This document shows, one piece after another, positions 1 through 8,875 of a stretch of DNA of 64,000 nucleotides. The position numbers were made by a program, and so were the translations under genes. Position 1 is the stretch's first letter. Each line of letters starts with the position of its first letter. Under the pieces are notes generated by a model. The model was given only the letters and a program-made list of their open reading frames with translations, was not told the DNA's origin and searched no databases. The DNA is taken from assembly GCF_900176365.1 (NCBI RefSeq), contig NZ_FWXY01000001.1, positions 372,001-436,000 of the forward strand, in the 5' to 3' direction. This DNA comes from Desulfocicer vacuolatum DSM 3385 (GTDB lineage Bacteria; Desulfobacterota; Desulfobacteria; Desulfobacterales; Desulfobacteraceae).

Positions 1-425
1 CCCTTGCCGTAAAAGGAGTGCCGATTCATGCCAATCTGACAGGCTCCGGGTTCAGATTCTCCAAGGAACCCGTACCCGGACATCTGCCCGTTCCCAAAAC
101 TTCCATAAAAAAACCGGTGAACAAAATCCGCTTTAATATGGATGAACTGGATACCCCGCCGGAAAAAATTTCTGCCATCCAGCCCATGTATCCCTACCGG
201 GCCAAACGGATGAATATTGAAGGTGTGGTATCGGTAAAATTTCTGGTGGACCGCTCAGGCGCAGTCCGGAAGCTGGCAGTCATCAAGGCTGATCCATCGA
301 ATATGTTTGAGGAGATCGTCATGAAAACTGTTAAAAAATGGCGGTTCAAGCCGGGAAAAAAGGACGGCAGGGCAGTGGAAACATGGATGAAAACCAGCAT
401 AGAATTTAAACTGGAGAAAAGCTGA
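1..425 (+). CDS. TonB C-terminal domain protein (5' end outside window)
   Basis: This is the C-terminal part of an energy-transducing TonB protein, which carries proton-motive force from an ExbBD complex to outer-membrane receptors. The frame is open to the first base of the window, so the membrane anchor and proline-rich linker lie upstream. The TonB fold is seen in QPMYPYRAKRMNIEG, VSVKFLVDRSG, a Phe-Glu pair, and VKKWRFKPG near the end. It ends in TGA, whose last base starts the ATG of the following TPR gene. The same TonB then TPR order occurs in the full cluster at 46196-51601, so this is probably the tail of a second such operon. Confidence 0.85.
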   Translation, partial: LAVKGVPIHANLTGSGFRFSKEPVPGHLPVPKTSIKKPVNKIRFNMDELDTPPEKISAIQPMYPYRAKRMNIEGVVSVKFLVDRSGAVRKLAVIKADPSNMFEEIVMKTVKKWRFKPGKKDGRAVETWMKTSIEFKLEKS

Positions 426-2914
426 TGACAGGCATTGCATGGGGTCTGAAAAAACAGGAAAGAATGGAAAATTCTAAAATAAAAAAAAATACTATTTTTT
501 TAAAATTTATTTTTGCCTTTGGCGCATCACTCCTGTTGACTCTGGGTCTGGGCCAACAGGCGACATGCATGTCCGGAACCCATGCCCCCTGCCCTGCAAT
601 CCAGGCACCCCTGCCAGCAGAGGTCCATGAAACCGTCATCCGGGCCGAAGAGCTGGACAAGGCCGGAAAGCACGGGCAGGCTGCCGCACTTTTATCAAAT
701 TTTCAAAAAAAACATCCAGAACATGTTTTTGCCTATATTGACTATAATATCGGGTTCTTTTTCTACAATGCCGGAAAACATAAGTCTGCGGTTTCGCACC
801 TGGAAAAAACAGTTAAACTCGCCCCCTGTTTTGCCGGGGGATGGCAGCTCCTGGCAGCTGCTGCCCAGGAGCTGAAGGATTTTAAGCTGGCAGCCCGGGC
901 CATGGAAAAAACTGCGGCCATGAACCATGATCCTGATTTGAAATACCAGGCAGCCCTGTTATGGATGGAATCCAAATCACCCCAAAAGGCCCTGCCCCTT
1001 TTGCGGGATCTGGAAAAAATAAAACCTGTTAAGTCCCAATGGCTGGTGGCCCTGTCCAATGTGCTGGGTACCATGGAGAAAAAAATAGAAATGGCCAGAA
1101 CCATGGAAAAAGCAGCCCGGGCCGGAAAATCCCCGGATCTCTGGTTCCATGCAGCCTGGCTCTGGGTGGATGCCCACCGCCCCCGGAATGCCCTGGGGCT
1201 TCTGGAGGTTCTGGCCCAACGGAAAAAGGTCAAGCCAGACTGGCTTTTGATGCTGTGCAATGTCTACATGGCACTGGACAAACCCCTTAAAGCTGCCCAG
1301 ACCATGGAGCATGCACTAACCCTTGATTCATCCCCCCAAAATCTGTATACGGCAGGGGTTCTATGGCTCCAGGTAAACAAGCCGGTGAACTCAAGGAAAC
1401 ATTTATTGAAATTAGTTGAATTAAATCCGCCCAAGGCCGACTGGTTTGTGGCCCTGGCCCAGTCATGGATCATGTCCAAACAAATTTCCAGGGCGGCCCA
1501 GCCCATGGAAAAGGCGTTTAAAATAAGCAGAAACCCCGACCATGCCTACCAGGCAGGCTTACTCCGGCTTCAACTGACCCAGCCAGACAAAGCCTTAAAC
1601 TCTCTTTTGTTTCTGACAAAGCAATCCCGGCCAAAACCCAAATGGATGAAGGCTGTTTCCGATGCATGGCTCATGAAAGAAAAATTCCCTCAAGCGGCCA
1701 GGGCCATGGAAAAGGCTGCCAATATCAGCCAAAAGAACAAGCATTATTACAGGGCCGCTCGGTTGTGGCTCCAGGCCCAGGCACCTGAAAAAGCTCTGCC
1801 TTTGCTTACACGGCTGGCAACGACCAAACATCCCAGGGCAAAATGGTGCATTACCCTGTCCAATACCCATCTGCTTTTGAAAAATAATCTCCAGGCGGCA
1901 AGGGCCATGGAACAGGGTGCCCGCATCTCAGGCAAGGGCAAGCATTTATACCGGGCAGCCATGCTCTGGGATCGGGAAAACAATCAGAAAAAAACCCTTT
2001 CCCTGCTCCGGCTGAGTATTGCCGCCAAACCCGCCAAGTCCCTCTGGTTCATTGAACTTGCCTCCCGTCTTCTGAGGTCCAAAGAAAAAACCGAGGCCCT
2101 TGCCGTCATGGAACAGGTCCATTTCACAGATGAGGCCCCGGCCCTCAAATACAGAGCAGTTCTTATCTGGCAAGGGCTTGACCGTCCTGAAAAAGCCCGG
2201 CCCATTTTGAAAAAATTGTGCCAAATGCCAAAGCCCGAATATCCATGGCTGGTTTCCATGGTCCGGCTGGACATGGAACTCAACCTTTGTAATGAAGGAT
2301 CTTCAATGTTGACAAAGCTTTTAAACTGTTACCCGGACAAGCCTGAATCCTGGAAACTTGCGGTGTGGGTGGCCCGGGAAAAATCAGATTATGCAGGGGC
2401 TGCAGCAGCCATGAATGTGGTCTTTCGCCTTGAGCCCCAAAAAGAGAAACAAAATTTAAAGGCCCTGGGACATTACTATCACATGGCCGGGGTTCCGGTG
2501 AAAGCAGCCCAAAGTTTCAGGGAGGCGGCCGGTTCCACCCCGTGCCCCAAGGATTTTGACCGGATAAAGGATGTGCTCCTTGGAGGAAAGCGCTACGATC
2601 TGGCCCTTGAGGCCGCTAAATCAGCCCTTGAATCCGAAAAAAACCCGGCCCGATGGGAGGCTGTGGGAGATATTGCCTTTCTAATGAGACAATATGATGA
2701 AAGCTCCCGGGCCTACCTTGAGGCCCTTGAATTGACGGACAAGCCCAGTCTGAGGATAAAATCAGCCTATGCCCTGATGAAACAGAAAAAGCTCACACTG
2801 GCCTGCCGGTATTTTCAAGAGGTGCTTGAACAGAAAAACATAGAGGAATCAATTATAACAGAGGCTTCCCAGGCCATGGCATATATCAAAAATATTCAAG
2901 CAATGATGCCGTGA
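425..2914 (+). CDS. Exported TPR-repeat protein of a TonB operon
   Basis: A long protein (829 residues) made almost wholly of helical TPR-like repeats. A motif like ARAMEKAA recurs about every 65-68 residues from roughly residue 155 to 520, each time followed by a segment resembling LWLQ...PEKALPLL. The N-terminus carries a basic stretch and a hydrophobic segment (FIFAFGASLLLTLGLG), so it is probably exported or anchored. The ATG overlaps the stop of the TonB gene (ATGA). An ATG at 464 with a good AGGAAAG site is an alternative start that gives a cleaner signal peptide. TPR proteins close TonB2/TtpC-type operons and are thought to act as periplasmic scaffolds; its partner is unknown. It ends convergent with the ECF ATPase gene, 74 bp away. 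Confidence 0.8.
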   Translation: MTGIAWGLKKQERMENSKIKKNTIFLKFIFAFGASLLLTLGLGQQATCMSGTHAPCPAIQAPLPAEVHETVIRAEELDKAGKHGQAAALLSNFQKKHPEHVFAYIDYNIGFFFYNAGKHKSAVSHLEKTVKLAPCFAGGWQLLAAAAQELKDFKLAARAMEKTAAMNHDPDLKYQAALLWMESKSPQKALPLLRDLEKIKPVKSQWLVALSNVLGTMEKKIEMARTMEKAARAGKSPDLWFHAAWLWVDAHRPRNALGLLEVLAQRKKVKPDWLLMLCNVYMALDKPLKAAQTMEHALTLDSSPQNLYTAGVLWLQVNKPVNSRKHLLKLVELNPPKADWFVALAQSWIMSKQISRAAQPMEKAFKISRNPDHAYQAGLLRLQLTQPDKALNSLLFLTKQSRPKPKWMKAVSDAWLMKEKFPQAARAMEKAANISQKNKHYYRAARLWLQAQAPEKALPLLTRLATTKHPRAKWCITLSNTHLLLKNNLQAARAMEQGARISGKGKHLYRAAMLWDRENNQKKTLSLLRLSIAAKPAKSLWFIELASRLLRSKEKTEALAVMEQVHFTDEAPALKYRAVLIWQGLDRPEKARPILKKLCQMPKPEYPWLVSMVRLDMELNLCNEGSSMLTKLLNCYPDKPESWKLAVWVAREKSDYAGAAAAMNVVFRLEPQKEKQNLKALGHYYHMAGVPVKAAQSFREAAGSTPCPKDFDRIKDVLLGGKRYDLALEAAKSALESEKNPARWEAVGDIAFLMRQYDESSRAYLEALELTDKPSLRIKSAYALMKQKKLTLACRYFQEVLEQKNIEESIITEASQAMAYIKNIQAMMP

Positions 2915-2988
2915 ACAGGGTCTGACAATAACCCAATCCATTATTGGACAAAGGAAGATAGACGCGAGTAATGAAAATGAAGCCAAGC

Positions 2989-4398
2989 TCATGGGGCAGG
3001 TCTGGCTGTAATGGGCAATCTCAGGGCTGCATCGCAGACCTTTGACAATAGTTCAAGGTCATGGGTGATGACCACCACACTGATGCCGTCATCTGAAGCG
3101 CTTTGAATCATATCGGCAATGCGCTTCATATTCCGGCCGTCAAGTCCTGATGTCGGTTCGTCAAGAATAAAAATATCCGGATTTGCAGCCAGACCGCAGG
3201 CAATGACCAGGCGCTGTTTTTCTCCACCGGACAGGGACTGGGGATGTCGCTCTGCCAGGTGCTTGAGCCCGAACCGCTCCAGAATTGCCATCAATCCCTC
3301 TTTTTTGACATTCCCGGGATTGAGTATGCCCGAGGCCATTGCGATTTCCTGGACCACGGAATTCATGTGAAGCTGGTGGTCAGTGTTCTGGAGAATAAGG
3401 GCGGATCGTTTCAAAACCTCTTTGCCCGGGACCGGCTTGCCGTTTATGAATATCTTTCCCTGCCTCATCCTGCTCAGACCGGTTAAGAGACGGGCCAGTG
3501 TGGTTTTTCCTGTACCATTGTCCCCGATAATAGCTGTAACCCCCTTACCCAGAGAAAAACTTATATTTTCATAGAGCAGGGGAGCATTTTTGTGGGCAAA
3601 GGTTAAATTTTCCACATGGATATGGCCGGTATCGGGAAGTGAAGGCAGTGTCTGGCGTACATCTTCAACCCGATGACTGCGCAATCCGTATTTTTCCTTA
3701 CATTCAGGCTCTTCCAGAATGGAGAAATTCCCCTGGGCTGCGATGGTACCTTTATCCATCACCAAAACCCGATCAACAACATCCTCAAGCCAGTAAAGGC
3801 GATGATCTGCCACAAGAACGGCAATATCCCGGGCTTTTAGTTCACGGATAAGCCGGGCCAGCTCCCGGGTACTTTCCGGGTCCAGGTTGGCCGAAGGTTC
3901 GTCCAGGACCAGAATGGAAGGTGCCAGGGAGAGCACCCCCCCAATGGCCACCTTTTGTTTTTGTCCTTCGGACAGCTCATGGATGGAGGCAGACAGGATA
4001 TCGGTTATGCCAAGGCGCCGGGCCGTTTTATCCACAATGTTTCGAATCTGTTCAGCGGATTTACCCAGCCATTCATGGGCAAAGGCAATTTCATCATCCA
4101 CGTTCATGGCAAAAAACTGAAGTTCCGGGTCCTGGAAAACCGTACCCACCAAGGTGGAAATTTCCTTAAGGGTCTGGGCCTCACAGGAGATTCCATTCCG
4201 ATGTATATCGCCCTCAAATTCCCCTAAGAAAAAATGGGGGCAAAGCCCATTGACAAGTCGTACCAGGGTGGATTTGCCGCAACCGCTGGCCCCGGTGACC
4301 AGGACAGCCTCTCCGGGGTTGACGGAAAAGGATATATCCCGAACAGCGGGTTGCTTTTGAAAGGGATAGGTGTAGGTTACTTTATTCAATTCAATCAT
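2989..4398 (-). CDS. ecfA: ECF transporter ATPase, two ABC domains fused
   Basis: Energising subunit of an energy-coupling-factor importer, located on the cytoplasmic face. Two complete ABC ATPase domains lie in one chain of 469 residues. The first has Walker A GASGCGKST, signature LSEGQKQKVAIGG and Walker B ILVLDEPSANLD. The second has GDNGTGKTT, LSGGEKQRLVIACG and IFILDEPTSGLD. Both sites look catalytically intact. Many ECF systems use two separate ATPases (EcfA1/A2); here they are fused. The ATG at 4398 is chosen because it overlaps the TGA of ecfT as ATGA; a longer reading from 4428 would run further back into ecfT. It is the last gene of the order binding protein, S, T, A. Confidence 0.9.
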   Translation of the reverse strand: MIELNKVTYTYPFQKQPAVRDISFSVNPGEAVLVTGASGCGKSTLVRLVNGLCPHFFLGEFEGDIHRNGISCEAQTLKEISTLVGTVFQDPELQFFAMNVDDEIAFAHEWLGKSAEQIRNIVDKTARRLGITDILSASIHELSEGQKQKVAIGGVLSLAPSILVLDEPSANLDPESTRELARLIRELKARDIAVLVADHRLYWLEDVVDRVLVMDKGTIAAQGNFSILEEPECKEKYGLRSHRVEDVRQTLPSLPDTGHIHVENLTFAHKNAPLLYENISFSLGKGVTAIIGDNGTGKTTLARLLTGLSRMRQGKIFINGKPVPGKEVLKRSALILQNTDHQLHMNSVVQEIAMASGILNPGNVKKEGLMAILERFGLKHLAERHPQSLSGGEKQRLVIACGLAANPDIFILDEPTSGLDGRNMKRIADMIQSASDDGISVVVITHDLELLSKVCDAALRLPITARPAP

Positions 4399-5192
4399 GG
4401 AAGCATTCCTGTTGTATCCGTGCCCCACACCGCTTGAATGCCCCCTGCTGCAATGAGCAGGAGCAAGGCAGCGACCAGGGTAACAGCGTCGTTAAATTTA
4501 AAAACCAGGGGAGTATAGCTTTCTATTCTGCTATTTTCTGTGGAGTAACCATATCCCACCCCCTTGAGTTCGGCAGCGATCCCTAAATCATCGGCGGAAC
4601 GCAGTGCCCGGAAAAGAATGGGAGCTGCCATGAGTCGCACCGCAAGCCTTGGGTGCCGCAAAATAAAAATTAGATTAAAGCTGTACCCCCGAATGCGCAT
4701 GGTTTCGTAAATCTGCCGGATATCTTTAATAAAAGAGGGAATAAAACGAATCATAACCGCCGAAGGAATATAAAGCCAGATGGGCAGCCTGAAGCTTTTT
4801 AGAGAAGTTAAAAGGGTTTGTATCCGAGAAGACAGAGCCAGGGCTAAAATCGTGTTAAACATCACCATGGTGCGCAAAAAAGGAACCAGCATTTTAACAG
4901 GTTCCGTCACCGGAATCATGGGGCTCATGCTATGTATCAAGCGCATAAAGGCCATGGATAACAGCCACATGAAACAAATGGCAAGATAGCACATTCCCAC
5001 CATCTTGTATCTGCCAATATCAAGCACATAAACCAGACTTGCCAGGGTAAGAAATGCCAAAGGCTCAAAGGATTTTAAAAAAACCACGGCAACGGACATG
5101 GACAGACAGAGCAAAATTTTGGTCCGTACATCCAGGCCGGACACAAAGCCGTGCCCTCCGGTTGGCGGCTCAGCTGCGGATAATACATGCAT
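4395..5192 (-). CDS. ecfT: ECF transporter transmembrane T component
   Basis: Membrane coupling subunit (265 residues) that links the ATPases to the substrate-binding S component. The family is recognised from several hydrophobic segments and from the cytoplasmic helix region with the two short Arg-containing motifs typical of EcfT/CbiQ proteins (around YETMRIRGY and LFRALRSADDLGIA). Its 5' end overlaps the S-component gene by 23 bp and its stop overlaps the ATPase start, so translation is probably coupled across all three. Substrate specificity lies in S and not here. Confidence 0.88.
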   Translation of the reverse strand: MHVLSAAEPPTGGHGFVSGLDVRTKILLCLSMSVAVVFLKSFEPLAFLTLASLVYVLDIGRYKMVGMCYLAICFMWLLSMAFMRLIHSMSPMIPVTEPVKMLVPFLRTMVMFNTILALALSSRIQTLLTSLKSFRLPIWLYIPSAVMIRFIPSFIKDIRQIYETMRIRGYSFNLIFILRHPRLAVRLMAAPILFRALRSADDLGIAAELKGVGYGYSTENSRIESYTPLVFKFNDAVTLVAALLLLIAAGGIQAVWGTDTTGMLP

Positions 5193-5712
5193 GGCGCAAC
5201 TCCTTTACAAAAAGAGCCCCTGTGAACAGCCCCATCAGGGCACCGATATATCCAATACCCACGATAATTGCAGACATGATAACCATCTCCTGCTGTTCCC
5301 GCATATATAACCAGGAAACACCTACGGAACCGATCTTAAACAGCAGATCATAAGATCCCACCCCAAACATGAGATTAACGCTTTTTTTATACCCACCCAG
5401 AGTCAGGATCAATCCTTCAGCTGCAAGTCCGGCAACGATCATGGGGGGAATAAGAAAAAGCCCGCCCCCCATGAGGAGCATGGATACTATGACATTGACC
5501 AGAAGAAAAAGGGTCAATGCACCAAATTTTCTTACTTTATATAAAAGGACTATGGTCAGGGTGGTAAACAGCATATTTTTAAGAATCAGGGTCAGGGGAT
5601 TCATTCCACCGCCCACCAGGGCCACAAGGAGAGTGGAAACTTTGGTTACAGCGGCAAAAACACCGATGACAACAAGTTCACGCATTTCCCAGTAGGGTTG
5701 TTTATTTTTCAT
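5170..5712 (-). CDS. ECF transporter substrate-specific S component, unknown substrate
   Basis: A small, very hydrophobic protein (180 residues, about six membrane segments) in the S-component position of an ECF importer. It resembles the Trep_Strep/MptD-like group of S components whose substrates are not settled. It carries a glycine-rich VALVGGGMNPLTLI stretch near the N-terminus and GLFTGALFVKEL at the end. The ATG at 5712 is preferred over an upstream start at 5748 because it has AAGGA 7-8 bases upstream. A periplasmic binding-protein-like gene lies directly upstream in the same direction, separated by a long hairpin, which is unusual because S components normally bind the substrate themselves. 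Confidence 0.75.
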   Translation of the reverse strand: MKNKQPYWEMRELVVIGVFAAVTKVSTLLVALVGGGMNPLTLILKNMLFTTLTIVLLYKVRKFGALTLFLLVNVIVSMLLMGGGLFLIPPMIVAGLAAEGLILTLGGYKKSVNLMFGVGSYDLLFKIGSVGVSWLYMREQQEMVIMSAIIVGIGYIGALMGLFTGALFVKELRHACIIRS

Positions 5713-5739
5713 GTGTGATTCCTTGAATTCCAGGTGCTC

Positions 5740-5817
5740 GATGTTCAAGTTTTTTTTGACCGGTTTTGCAAGACTTACCCCACCTCCATTTTATCAATAT
5801 AAAAAAACTTGAACATC
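5740..5817 (-). other. 17-bp-arm hairpin between binding-protein and S-component genes
   Basis: Two perfectly complementary arms, 5740-5756 (GATGTTCAAGTTTTTTT) and 5801-5817, enclose a 44-base loop. On the minus strand the hairpin lies after the stop of the binding-protein gene and about 28 bases before the S-component start. It may act as a partial terminator or as an mRNA-stabilising processing site, setting more binding protein than membrane complex. The A/T-rich base of the stem makes a full terminator less certain. Confidence 0.6.
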
Positions 5818-5834
5818 AAGAGATAAGTGGGGGA

Positions 5835-6809
5835 TCACAGGGCCAGAAAATCTGCCCATTGCTTAAGAACTCCGGGATATTCCATGACAGAAGCATCCAC
5901 ATATCCGGGCAGGCTGAACAGTGCATGCCCCTTAAGGGCGGGCACACCGGCCAAGGCCGGATTCTTTTTTACAGCCCGGTAAATGGCCTTTTGAACGGCC
6001 TGGGCATCCCCGGTCATGATAATGGCATCCGGGGCCGCAGCAATCAACCCGGTAAGCTTGCGCACCTGGATATGACCCTTTGAAGGGGTCTTACCCTGGG
6101 GAACGGCCAGTTGTCCCACATTGTTTATCCCCAGAGGATCGAGCATGAACTTATCTGCATACCCATTGGGACTTTCAATGCGTAAAAAGGTCTTGCCGCT
6201 GGCGGCCTGATATGTGCCCCGGATGATCACCACATTCTTTACAAAGGTTTTGTTTTTAATAAATTTCAGGGTTTTCTCCATGGCCTGCCGGTATTTTCCC
6301 ATGGCTGGGACGGCTTTGTTCTTTTGACCGATGAGTTCAGCGGTCCCCTGCACTGCATGGTCCAACCCCTGGGTGAAATCCACATAACTTACCTCATAAC
6401 CTCCGGCCTTGGCCAAATCTCCTATTTTTTCAAGGTCCAGGCCTTTTTTATAAGCACAAAATTCCATGCTTTTTTCGATGAAAACCTTTTTAATGCCATG
6501 TTTTTCTCCATACTTAAAAAGGGGATCTAATTTTTTCTTAAGCAGGCATTCGGGACAACCCAGAACCTGCACCGAAGATTTGAGTTTATCGCACATGGGC
6601 CACATGGAACATCGCACAACCATGGCTACAGGCACCACCCCCAGACTGTGGGCCGCATCCACCAAACGGTCTCCCACCATAATTACGGGAATCTGTTCAC
6701 CCACCTTTGACGGAGAAGCCATGGCCGAGGGTGTGGGCAGGGCAAGGGCTACGGCCAGGAGGAAAAGCAATCCTGTGACGATAAAAAGTTCAGCTCTTTT
6801 CTGTGACAT
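5835..6809 (-). CDS. Periplasmic ABC-type substrate-binding protein, Cys-rich
   Basis: A secreted protein of 324 residues with a clear signal peptide (LFIVTGLLFLLAVALALP, then SAMA). The rest has the character of a BtuF/FhuD-like helical-backbone binding protein: an N-terminal VIMVGDRLVDAAHSLGV, a central long helix, and a C-terminal lobe with APDAIIMTGDAQAV. Several cysteines stand out: RCSMWPMCD, GCPECLL and EFCAYKKG at roughly residues 66-122, possibly for metal or disulfide binding. It is the first gene of the ECF operon, so it may deliver a substrate to the S component. The substrate is unknown; a metal chelate or tetrapyrrole is a guess from its fold and cysteines. Confidence 0.65.
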   Translation of the reverse strand: MSQKRAELFIVTGLLFLLAVALALPTPSAMASPSKVGEQIPVIMVGDRLVDAAHSLGVVPVAMVVRCSMWPMCDKLKSSVQVLGCPECLLKKKLDPLFKYGEKHGIKKVFIEKSMEFCAYKKGLDLEKIGDLAKAGGYEVSYVDFTQGLDHAVQGTAELIGQKNKAVPAMGKYRQAMEKTLKFIKNKTFVKNVVIIRGTYQAASGKTFLRIESPNGYADKFMLDPLGINNVGQLAVPQGKTPSKGHIQVRKLTGLIAAAPDAIIMTGDAQAVQKAIYRAVKKNPALAGVPALKGHALFSLPGYVDASVMEYPGVLKQWADFLAL

Positions 6810-6884
6810 AACTATTTCCTTTTATTTATTATGGATTAATAATGACAGGTCAGGCAGCATCTAAAAAGATAAATCCCTGGCCGT

Positions 6885-6951
6885 TGCTACTCCCCTTGCG
6901 CATAGGCATTGTCAATATCGTTCAACCAGACTCCTGTCGTCAGAACCTATG
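6885..6951 (-). ncRNA. Candidate structured leader of the ECF operon
   Basis: On the minus strand, 80-140 bases ahead of the binding-protein start, a GC-richer stretch in AT-rich surroundings can close a stem CATAGG (6946-6951) with CCTATG (6900-6905). Inside is a small hairpin with CTGAC/GTC arms. The following TTGAAC, GACAATGCC and GCGCAAGGGGAG resemble the 3' half of a thiamine riboswitch, but the CUGAGA and AACCUGAU elements are not intact. It may be a regulatory leader; the class cannot be assigned. Confidence 0.3.
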
Positions 6952-7004
6952 TTATTTGAGATACTTTCTACAAAAAGAATCGGCAAGGCTAACACTCTTT
7001 CAAG

Positions 7005-7053
7005 CTTCGTTGTGGGCAAAGCGAGATCAGAATACGGTCTGCCCGTGGCAGTT
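7005..7053 (-). repeat. Repeat family A copy (GCCATGGGCAG-type)
   Basis: A minus-strand copy of a dispersed palindromic repeat: AACTGCCACGGGCAGACC, then ATTCTGAT, then TTTGCCCACAACGAAG. Other copies lie at 18511, 42502, 42584, 46031 and 57644. It fills the end of the 250-bp gap between the ECF operon and the GGDEF-EAL gene. Confidence 0.75.
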
Positions 7054-7056
7054 ATT

Positions 7057-8841
7057 TTAAGAATGCCTTGTTCTGCGGTTCATGGTTAAATACGTCTTAA
7101 TATCAGCAGGAGTATCTGCTCCAATATCAACAGGGTTTCTGAGTGGTATAAGTTTGTTGAGGTATTCAGTGGCCATTTTTTCCGGTACAGGCCGGGCAAA
7201 AAGATATCCCTGGGCCTTGTGGCATCCTAATTGTTCCAGGATATCCAGCTGCTCATCCTTTTCAACACCTTCGGCCACCACCTCCACTCCCAGACTTATG
7301 GACATCATAATGATGGATTTCACCACTTCCAGAGTTTGGGATCTTTCATTGATTTTTCCAATAAAGGAGCTGTCAATTTTCAATTGATCCATGGGAAACT
7401 CATGAACATAGGCCAGAGATGAATATCCGGTTCCAAAATCATCTATGGCAATTTGAACGCCTTTGTTTTTGATAAGATTTAATTTTTCCACAGCTTCCCT
7501 GGAATGCTTCATCAACAACGACTCGGTGATTTCCAATCGAATACATCGGGGAGGAACCCCGTATTTTGCAATCATTTTATCAATTATTTGAACAAAAGAA
7601 GGCTGTAAAAATTGATTGACAGAAACATTGATATTCATGCAAAGTGATTTTTCCGCTTCCCCCATGCCGTGCCATTGGGAAAGCTGTTGACACGCTTTTT
7701 CCAGCACCCAGGTACCAATGGGAACAATCAGCCCCGTCTCTTCGGCAATGGGGATAAATTTTTCTGGAGAGATGACTCCGTACTTGGGGTGGCACCACCG
7801 AATGAGTGCTTCAAATCCCGACAATTGATTCTTTTCAATGGAAATAATGGGTTGAAAATAGAGACAAAATTCATTTCGTTCCAGGGCAAAACGAAGTTCA
7901 TTTTCCACCTTGATCCGCTCCAGGGCTTGTTCATGCATGGAACTTTCATAGTGTCTGAAACAGGATTTCCCGGTATTTTTGGCGCGATACATGGCCATAT
8001 CCGCGTCCCGGAGCAACTCTTCCGGAGAGCGCCCAACAGCTGTTTGCCAGACAATCCCGATACTGGCACTCAAGGTCACTTCCACATCGTTGAAGGCAAC
8101 GGGCTTTTGGATCACCGTCTGCATGCGCCGGGCGATCTCCTCCACCTGCTGGATATCCTTTACGTCTTCAACAATTGCTACAAATTCATCCCCCCCCATA
8201 CGGGCCAGGGTATCCATGGATCTCAGACAGGACTGAATGGTTTTTGAAAGATGAATCAACATTTTATCCCCGGCCAGATGCCCCAGGGAATCATTGAGTT
8301 CTTTAAAGCGATCAAGATCAATCATCAACACGGCAAAAGGACAATTGGAATTTCTTTTCAATCGTTCCAAGGCCCTATTCAGACGTTCAGTCAAGAGAGT
8401 TCGGTTGGGTATATTTGTCAGGGGATCGTAAAGCGCCTGATATCGCAATTTTGCAAGTAATCTGTCCTGATGTTTTTTTAAAGCAAGATGAGAGCGCACC
8501 CGTGATTTTACCACCATTTTTTTCACCGGCTTTCTAATATAGTCCACTGCCCCCATGGCAAAACCCCTTATTTCGTCTTCATCATCACTTTTTGCCGAGA
8601 CAAAAATCACCGGTATATCCCGGGTCCGATGATCCTTTTTTAATTTCCGGCAAACCTCATATCCATCCATCTCCGGCATCATCACATCCAACAAAATCAG
8701 ATCCGGAGGATTGCTGAACGCCGCTTGCATTGCCTGGCAGCCGTCAATGGCGGCCAAAACCTGATATTCTTGACTGAGCATTCCCCACAATACATCAATA
8801 TTCTCAGGGGTATCATCCACAATCAACACCTTGTTCTTCAT
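7057..8841 (-). CDS. Response regulator with GGDEF and EAL domains
   Basis: A REC-GGDEF-EAL protein of 594 residues that probably makes and/or degrades cyclic di-GMP in response to phosphorylation. The REC domain (about 1-125) has VDDTPEN, the acceptor Asp in LLDVMMPEMDGYE and YIRKP. The GGDEF domain (about 160-320) has an intact RMGGDEF preceded five residues earlier by RSMD, which fits an inhibitory I-site. The EAL domain (about 335-580) has FEALIRW, EITES, DDFGTGYSSL and the Lys in DQLKIDSSF, so it also looks active. The ATG at 8841 starts exactly at the REC domain; an upstream TTG would add 46 residues. It lies 34 bp after a sensor kinase gene, its likely partner. Confidence 0.92.
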   Translation of the reverse strand: MKNKVLIVDDTPENIDVLWGMLSQEYQVLAAIDGCQAMQAAFSNPPDLILLDVMMPEMDGYEVCRKLKKDHRTRDIPVIFVSAKSDDEDEIRGFAMGAVDYIRKPVKKMVVKSRVRSHLALKKHQDRLLAKLRYQALYDPLTNIPNRTLLTERLNRALERLKRNSNCPFAVLMIDLDRFKELNDSLGHLAGDKMLIHLSKTIQSCLRSMDTLARMGGDEFVAIVEDVKDIQQVEEIARRMQTVIQKPVAFNDVEVTLSASIGIVWQTAVGRSPEELLRDADMAMYRAKNTGKSCFRHYESSMHEQALERIKVENELRFALERNEFCLYFQPIISIEKNQLSGFEALIRWCHPKYGVISPEKFIPIAEETGLIVPIGTWVLEKACQQLSQWHGMGEAEKSLCMNINVSVNQFLQPSFVQIIDKMIAKYGVPPRCIRLEITESLLMKHSREAVEKLNLIKNKGVQIAIDDFGTGYSSLAYVHEFPMDQLKIDSSFIGKINERSQTLEVVKSIIMMSISLGVEVVAEGVEKDEQLDILEQLGCHKAQGYLFARPVPEKMATEYLNKLIPLRNPVDIGADTPADIKTYLTMNRRTRHS

Positions 8842-8875
8842 AACTGCCTCGCACTTAGCGTGATATCCTTTATTA

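Noticed and set aside
6888-6900. GGGGAGTAGC resembling the start of a yybP-ykoY manganese riboswitch
   Set aside because: No matching 3' strand or second conserved loop could be found before the start codon.
7669-8247. 192-codon plus-strand frame
   Set aside because: It is a shadow of the GGDEF-EAL gene, whose motifs are clear on the other strand.
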